Positions 57,366 to 64,000 of a stretch of DNA of 64,000 nucleotides are shown in pieces. The translations under genes were made by a program, and so were the position numbers. The DNA lies in assembly GCA_905221605.1 (NCBI GenBank), contig CAJNDS010002083.1, positions 626,513 through 690,512 on the forward strand, read 5' to 3'. Positions within the stretch are counted from its first letter, which is position 1; each line of letters begins with the position of its first letter. This DNA is from Symbiodinium natans. Taxonomy: Eukaryota; Sar; Dinophyceae; Suessiales; Symbiodiniaceae. The notes beneath the pieces are model-generated. The model was not told the origin of the DNA. It was given only the letters and a program-made list of their open reading frames with translations, and searched no databases.

Positions 57366-58195
57366 ACCACCACTACTACTAGTACTAGTACTACTAGTAC
57401 TACTAGTACTACTAGTACTACTAGTACTACTAGTACTACTAGTACTACTAGTACTAATAGTATTACTATCGCCGTCGCCGTCGCCGCCGCCTTCGCCTTC
57501 GCCTTCGCCTTCGCCTTCGCCTTCGCCTTCGCCTTCTCCTTCTCCTTCTCCTTCTCCTTCTCCTTCTCCTTCTCCTTCTCCTTCTCCTTCTCCTTCTCCT
57601 TCTCCTTCTCCTTCTCCTTCTCCTTCTCCTTCTCCTCCTCCTTCTCCTCCTCCTCCTCCGACTCCTACTACTCTTACTACTCCTACTACTCCTACTACTC
57701 CTACTACTCCTACTACTCCTACTACTCCTACTACTCCTACTACTCCTACTACTCCTACTACTCCTACTACTCCTACTACTCCTACTACTCCTACTACTCC
57801 TACTACTGACTCCTAACTCTACTACTACTCCTACTCCCTACTCCTAGACTCCCACTCCCACTCCCACACTCCCACGCCCCTCCCACTCCCACTCCCCACT
57901 CCACACTCCCACTCCCACCCCCCCACTCCCACTCCCCGCCCCCCCCCCACTCACACCCCTCCCCTCCACTCCCACTCCCACTCCCCTCCCACTCCCACCC
58001 CCCCCCCACCCTCACTCCCACTCCCCACTCCACTCCCACTCCCCACTCCCACCCCCACCCCCACTCCCACGCCCACGCCCACGCCCACGCCCACGCCCAC
58101 GCCCACTCCCACTCCCACTCCCACTCCCACTCCCACTCCCACTCCACTCCTACTCCTACTCCCACTCCTACTCCTACTCCTACTCTACTACTACT
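57366..58195. repeat. Long compound polypyrimidine microsatellite
   Basis: Successive blocks on the plus strand: CTACTAGTA nonamers (57366-57465), CGCCTT hexamers (about 57480-57535), CTCCTT hexamers (57536-57650), CTACTACTC nonamers (57660-57808), and CTCCCA/CGCCCA hexamers (57840-58195). Each step differs from its neighbour by one or two substitutions, as if one tract had mutated and re-expanded. All long frames across it (plus 57058-57816, minus 57803-58264) are translations of the repeat. From about 57480 the plus strand is mostly pyrimidine, which favours triplex structure. Confidence 0.95.
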
Positions 58196-58199
58196 GCTG

Positions 58200-58950
58200 C
58201 GAGTTGCCACCTCGGTACAGGGGTGTGGGAAGCTTTGGCCGAAAATGTAAACCCTGACCAACATTTGTAAGCAGCCTCTCGTGCCAAGTGCAACATCTGT
58301 CAGTGAAAAACATCAGTGACAAACAAGCCGAGAACATGGAATCATTGAGAACGAACATGCAAATCCTGATCAACCTGTTTTAGACAACATATAGAGCCAA
58401 CACACAAAAACGGTTGTACAACATGGAGGAAGCACATCTTATTGACAAACACCAGCGACAAACAAACTGACTGACACCAACCATGCAAGTCCGGATCAAC
58501 TTTCAAGAATCGGAGAACAGGTAAACAACTTTTATAACAGTAACTTTGTACATTGCTGAACCGGGAACGCTCACTTTGCAAGCAAAGGATGTTCTAGATT
58601 TGCATGAAGACTTCATAATGCGCCAGACAAGTTGGGGAAAGTGGCTAGTTAGCGGCTAATTTAAGACACCTACAAGCTGTTCGATAACATCCTTGGGCGA
58701 TAGTAAAGTGGGCGTTCCTTGAAGTGGGCGTTCTGGTTGTAAAGCGGCGTTCTGGATGTAAGCATGTTGAACGCGGGGGAGGGAGGGGCTCTTCTTTGGC
58801 CGGAGAGGGTCGAAGCATGGATCTGCACTTACTGTGAAATGGCCCCTTCTTACATCTTGCTACACTGCTCGTGAAGTCTCTCTAACTTCAGAAGATGTCC
58901 AAGCAATCGCTCAGCAAACAACAAAGTTCCTGACTACATCTGACTACTGA
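58200..58950. other. Intergenic sequence downstream of the discoidin-like gene
   Basis: Short imperfect repeats occur, such as CAACATCTGTCAGTG / CACCAGCGACAAACAA words at 58290-58480 and GGGCGTTCTGG at 58715-58755. No supported gene or RNA. It separates the discoidin-like gene's stop from the large microsatellite. Confidence 0.5.
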
Positions 58951-61900
58951 CTACTGCCAGGATTCATCTCCTTGGCGCCGCTTCCGCCACTGAATCGAAG
59001 GCCGATTGCTGATGCTATTCGGCAGCTGTCCATTCAAAGCTAATTGGATTTGTTCTTGATTGAGGCTAGGGCATGGAGCAACACTGGAGAAGGCAGCCTC
59101 GACCTGGAAAACTTCCCCAGTGTCCGACACATGGCGCCAGCTTGCCCTGGCCCAATCTGTACCATTCCAGCGATCCAGCATCACTGTTTCAGCTGGATCA
59201 CAGCAGTCGGAAGCGGAGCTACGAGACTGGATCAGCTTTAGACACCTGACCATCACGGGCAAGCCGTCAAACTTTCGGTTGAAATCCAGACCGACCCATT
59301 CGACACCTGTCCTGCAGTCGGCAGGCTCGTTGGCTCGATCTCCGGCGCCGCACTGTGCTGTCCAGGTTGTTGATGCCAAGCCATCGAAGGCCAAATGTGG
59401 GCCCGTGCCCGACAAAGGTGCGATCCCCGCTTCCCTGGTACCCGATGCAACCACATCAACACCTTCCTTGGGCCCGGGAAGTTTTACTTGGCAGCTATCG
59501 TCTGCGTAGAACTCCACCTCTGTGACTCCCCAAGACCTGGGCCAGCCTCGCTCCTCGGCACCCAAGCAAACCACACCACTCCGCTGACCGTAGGCCACTC
59601 GCCACATGGTGTCCGGCGGCAGTGGCCGTGTGTTCCAAGTGTCGCCACCTGCCGAGAAACCATGCAGCCTAACAAGACAGACCCCATGAGCAGCCTTCCC
59701 TTGATCTCTTACGATCAGGCAAAGCAACTAGCCGTTTAGCTATCAGACTCGTGCTATGACGCTTTCCATACTTGCTGCGCCTAATCCATGGTACTGGGCA
59801 CGTTCCTGGAAGGCATTCCCGTTCCACGATGCCAGTACCACACTCGCCACTTGCTCAAGGCGAAGACCGCTTTGCATGAGGCGAAGGCACTGCACCTGCT
59901 GCACCTTGCCTTGCAGGTCCAGGCCAATCCAGGCTTGCCCTGCTGTACACACACCGTTTACGCAGTGAGCTTGCCAATACGATGTATTGTCGTTGTCAAA
60001 CGCCTTGTGTGGATTCATGTGCCCACTGAACCCGTCCGACAGTGCTGCATCCTCGGCCGAGGAAATGGCCATCCCGGTGATGGGATCTCCTCGGCAAGCA
60101 AGGTCGGTGTAGAGCCCGAGCTCGAAGACTACCCAGGTCTGGATCGATGCCATGTTCTGAAGCCTCCAAAGTGAGTTCACAGGGGCTGGCCTCCTTTGGA
60201 AGCCCTGGCCACCCAAGGATGGCCTCAGTGCTTAATCGCTTAATAAGGCTTAATATCCTACGACTGATGGCAACAACAGAGAGCTTGTTACTTGAGCCCA
60301 GTTGAAACGTGAGCAGCCAGCCCTAGCCACATAGCGAAATAGTGACATAAATCATCATAAATCGCATAGCTGAGCCGGCCCTGAACAGGCCCTGCGCACA
60401 GCATCTCTAAGGCAATGACAAGGGAAGCAGGAGGGTGGAGTCCATGCTGAATATAGATGTTGAGCCGGAAGCCGTAGATCTCCAGGTGCTGCCACTCCAG
60501 CCCTGCAGCTCCCCATAGCTCGGCTGCAGGGCTCGAATGCCGGGAAATGCCAGCCTGACACACTGAACATCTGAAACCTGCGTGGAGAAGTCTAAGCCCA
60601 ACCAGGCACGGGCGCCACCAATGTCAGCCCAAAAAGTGTGCAGCTCACCATCGAAAGCCTTCAGTGGATCTGCACTTGTCAGCTCACCCATGCTGGAGTA
60701 GTGATTGGTGTACCCGGTCTTAGCGCCGACTTCTCTGGAGGTGGCGTAGCCCGAGCAGATTGGGACAATGTTGGGGACCTTCATCGGAATGAGATCTGTG
60801 CAATCCGTGTTCCTGTAGAGGTGAATTTCGGAGACGCCGACGCCTTGACCCCCAGGAGATGGGTCAGCAAGGAAGCGCCACATCGAGCCCCGGATCCCGG
60901 GCAAAACCTGCCAGGCTCCACCCCCAAGCTCGGTAAGGATGGGGTGGTTTTGGGACACTGTCCAAACGAGGCCATCCCAGACTTGCAACACAGCCGAGGA
61001 CGCTTGGTGATTTCTGTCTCTGGACTGGTACAATCGAATACAAGAGACACTGAAGGCCTCCTGCATCTGCAAACCAAGCCAAGCAGAGTTTGCCATGCAT
61101 CCTTGGTGTCCCGTGAAAGCCGGGGTACAACTCGTAACCCATTGAGTCACGTCAGACGTATCAAAGGCATGCTCTGATCGAAACAACTTCTCGTTGCCGT
61201 TCGTGATGGGATCTCCATGATGTGGAACATTGCACACATCATCCATGTAGAATGCTAAGCCAGTGATGGTCCAAGGACGGTCCGTGTCCACAATGCTAAG
61301 CAGGCGCCACATTGTTGAGACGCCGCTAGGCCGCCGGTTCCACGTTCCACCACCGACACCCGACTCAAACCTCCGCGTCTCCCAGGAATCTCCCATCCAC
61401 TCGGACAGCTCGATGGCATCTGTGCGGTGCATCACATCCTCACTCTGTATCAGACGGAAGCACGACACAGTTCGCGCATCAGGGAAGCGTACACCAATCC
61501 ATGCCTGTCGCTGGTCGCACGGAGAGCAAGAAGATTGCCAACCGGTCGTAATTTGCTGATCGAAAGCATTGTCCCCACAGCTCCCGAGATCAGTCCAACA
61601 AGCCACCTGCTGCTCATCTGACAAAAGAGCTGGGTTTGAATCCACACTCTCACCGCGCATTGGGCTGCCCAGACAATCTGCATCCGCATAAAGCTCCAGC
61701 TCATACACTCTCCAGGACAGCAAGATCCGGTCAAAGTTCGCAACTCGCCAGGAAGTATGTTCCTTTGGCATGGTGTTGTTCCATCCTCCTTGGTCCAGGC
61801 CACCGAAGAGGGTGCGGTCCTCCCACTTGAAGCCGTCCCAACTCTGTAACAAGATCCTCGAAGTGAAATGCGGATAACCCCATCCCGCATCATATCCTTC

Positions 61901-63508
61901 GTGCACAGGCTGGTTGATGCGGATGCATCGGACCTGCTTAGGAAGCACGTCGAAGTCCAGGCCAATCCAGGCCTCCATGGAAGCACATCCCTGCCACTCA
62001 TCGCAATTGGCAATCCATGTTCCTCAGCTCTTCGCACAGTCCTAGGCATATGAGTAGCAACAGGAAGAGCAGCAGCAACAGTAGCAACTTGCAAGGCAAC
62101 AACATCAGCAGCAGCAACACCAACAGCAACAGCAACACCAACAGCGACAGCGGCAACCTGCAAACAGCAGCAAACCCGCAACAGCAGCAACCTGAAAGCA
62201 GACAATGCAGAGATGACTGTCCAGCTAAGCTTCCCATGACGCGGGGTAGACGGTGGCCAGGCATTTTTATGCCATCGAACGCCTTCGCTGCTGTGTACAG
62301 ATCGCAGCTTCGCGTGTCAATGCAATTGTCCAAGAACGTGGCCCCATTGGAGATGGGGGTTCCTGGCGGCAAGTCGATGGAGAGCTTCAGAAACTGACCA
62401 GGAACTTCATGGAAACCCTTTGAAACGCTAACATCGATTGATGCTGTGCTGAAGTGCTATTTGCAGATTTGCTTTCTGAAGCCTGACGCAAGCTGCTACA
62501 TGAAATGTTGTGACTCTTGCCGCTGAGGCTCCAAAGGCTTGCTTGTCCTCTTCGCAGAAAAGATCCGTGAAGAACATGACCTCTGCAACCTGCCAGGGCC
62601 TTGGCATGGGGTCCATGTTCCAGATGCGCCATAAGGACTCCTCGCGTGCGGGCCGGGTGTGCCAGGCCCCACCTGCCAGGTCACCATATTCGTAAATCAC
62701 CTGCCAACTATCGAGCTTCTCATCTTCCCAGGTGATTATCGCAACTTGGTCTGACTGGCGGGTAGCGTTGGGGGATTGAAAGATTCGAGTGCAGCGCACT
62801 TGTGCAAAGATTTCCACAGGCTCCTTGTTCAGCGGAATGGAGTCTCCAATGTTCTTGCCAACCCACTGTGTGTATGGACTGCAGCCACCCAGCAAGACTC
62901 TGCAATTTGCCGACCACTTCGTCAACAAATCACCATCCCAAGCCATATCTTCAGTGTTGCCTGGAAAGGATGTCATAACATCTGAAGCTATTGGCAAGCC
63001 CACGGGGAAAGGCAACGTGCACTGGCTATCCCAGTAGAACTCGAGCTCATGCACTTCCCAGAATTCTCGCACGCTAGCGGCATTTATGACTGCCCATTTC
63101 CTCGGATCATTTCGGGTCTCATGGCTGCATAGCAGGTGATTCTTATGCTTCTGCATAACTACTGGGAAGGTTGCGTCTGTCACCGAGCTTCTTTCCACAG
63201 AATGGAGAGACTGTCTCGTTGTTGATGCGCTTGTTGTAGCAAATCTCGACTTCCGCCTCCACCGCCTGATCTAAAGGTTTTCAAAACCACGCGCCATCGA
63301 CACGGTGTGGACTTTTCTAGCAGATTCATCCTGCGGGGCCTCGATGGAGTTGGCAGGCTGCGCCTCAGATAGCGGCATTCGAATGTTACTGATGTCGGCA
63401 AGACTCGCTCTTCCCGCGTAGCTTCCGTTCTCACTGCGTTCCTTGACTTTCTTGACAAGCAGCGGCGGTCTTGTGAGTGAGCAAGAAAACAAGCAGGATC
63501 CGCCACAT
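58951..63508 (-). CDS. Secreted protein with seven discoidin-like (F5/8 type C-like) repeats
   Basis: The first exon starts with ATG at 63508 and encodes a signal peptide, MWRILLVFLLTHKTAAA. A short exon follows (63184-63265, EVEICYNKRINNETVSPFCG), then about 62535-63150, about 62275-62385, about 60470-62022, 59781-60223, and 58951-59648 with a TAG stop. The body is seven repeats of about 150-165 residues, each with ELxFYxDxxC, AFDGxxxTxW, AWIGLDF...VxCxRxxQS, LxxWxGxxW and GGxWxxRPxxxxxWRxxN. The AxDG...T.W...W+GLDF core is that of galactose-binding-like discoidin domains, which bind carbohydrate or lipid at cell surfaces. Joining 59781 to 59648 gives GLGGDTWNTRP, restoring the repeat exactly, with a GC donor and CAG acceptor (intron 59649-59780). 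The last repeat lacks the GGxW...WR tail. Likely role: secreted or cell-surface adhesion/lectin-like protein (inference). Confidence 0.85.
62030..62195. repeat. CAGCAA/CAACAG-rich intronic repeat
   Basis: Plus-strand AGCAGCAACA/ACAACATCAGC words fill the intron between the discoidin exons ending AFDG (about 62275) and starting TWIANCDEW (62022). It creates Ser/Asn- or Leu-rich frames that are artefacts. Confidence 0.8.
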
Positions 63509-63509
63509 T

Positions 63510-64000
63510 GTGGTGCCTGCTAGTGCTCCTCAGTAAAGCGGAACCGAAATCGCTGCCTTTGAAGGCACGAGAGCCAAATGATTGTGCCCTCATAGAATCA
63601 GCATAAACCCAAACAGTGAGTTGGACCACACATGGAGGACATGAAGAGCATTTAAAAGAGCTTGTCATGGGTCACGAAAAAGAAGGACTTTGAAGCCGCT
63701 GGAGCTCCAAGGACGTCCCTCCGTGTACTACCTTTGGGAGGTCCTCCCCAATAACACTTCAGAAGCGACGACATTTCTCCGCATTTCGCAAACCCGTCCA
63801 AAAGCAACGACAGTTGCGAGGATGGCGACGTGGATGCGCACTGCACTGAGGCCGCGCGATCTCCAACATCCATCCAACGGCGCAAAATGCAGGATTCCAC
63901 CGCGCCTGCCTTGTTTTCGGGATGCTTAGCGACTACGCGGGGAACACGACGACTTCCACCCAGAAACACCACGAAACGCACACGGGGCCTAGGCGAGAGC
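63510..64000. other. Upstream region of the discoidin-like gene
   Basis: A minus-strand 109-codon frame (63652-63981) and a plus-strand 79-codon frame (63690-63929) overlap here; neither has a motif, and I cannot choose between them. Dinoflagellate promoters lack a TATA box, and none was expected or seen. No spliced-leader acceptor could be identified with confidence. Confidence 0.35.

Noticed and set aside
57058-58264. Long Ser-Pro, Phe-Ser and Trp-Glu repeat frames (184-252 codons)
   Set aside because: Every frame of hexamer and nonamer repeats stays open; there is no non-repeat coding support.
60638-61177. 179-codon plus-strand frame and other plus frames across 59-62 kb
   Set aside because: Antisense shadows of the discoidin-like exons.

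Overview
The window looks like nuclear DNA of a dinoflagellate, most likely a Symbiodiniaceae or related Suessiales lineage. The reasons are: real coding signal comes in very short exons split by introns bounded AG|G, often with GC (and apparently one GA) donors instead of GT; essentially every exon I trust lies on the minus strand, like the co-directional gene arrays of dinoflagellates; one gene is built from DUF4116-type repeats, a family strongly expanded in these algae; LINE-like reverse transcriptase debris is present; and simple repeats are everywhere. There are no bacterial operons, ribosome-binding sites, CRISPR arrays, rRNA genes or convincing tRNAs. Long continuous reading frames are mostly translated microsatellites or shadows.

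Three genes can be named by family. (1) 1.8-3.6 kb, minus: a PP2C-type serine/threonine phosphatase in 26-52-base exons; the splice-joined product carries the DGHG, SAGTTA, VGDSR, AAGGEV and PGLAMSRALGD blocks. Its C-terminal part was not found. (2) 28.3-32.2 kb, minus: a DUF4116 repeat protein with at least nine repeat-bearing exons. (3) 58.95-63.5 kb, minus: a secreted protein with a signal peptide and seven tandem discoidin-like (F5/8 type C-like) repeats, the best preserved gene here. A fourth gene (16.1-20.3 kb, minus) contains a clear EF-hand calcium loop interrupted by a stop-free 87-base intron.

Two further minus-strand blocks (41.4-44.2 kb and about 53-56.5 kb) encode hydrophobic, probably multi-pass membrane proteins that I cannot assign. 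Shorter runs of minus-strand exon-like sequence of unknown function lie at 4.1-5.2, 7.9-14.3, 22-25.3, 26.5-28, 32.3-34, and 47.4-52.3 kb.

The rest is repeat landscape: a 276-base exon-containing segment duplicated 1,429 bases apart (5.7 and 7.1 kb) with a CACTGAACA minisatellite between the copies; two inverted arrays of degenerate TTTAGGG-like units (15.2-15.8 kb, centred on a near-perfect palindrome, and 22.4-23.6 kb, next to a fold-back element); a family of short dispersed units with poly-G tracts (37.5-38.0 kb); G-rich tracts at 34.5 kb; and long compound microsatellites at 2.4-3.0, 12.0, 56.8 and 57.4-58.2 kb. Exon ends not given exactly are estimates from reading frame and splice consensus.
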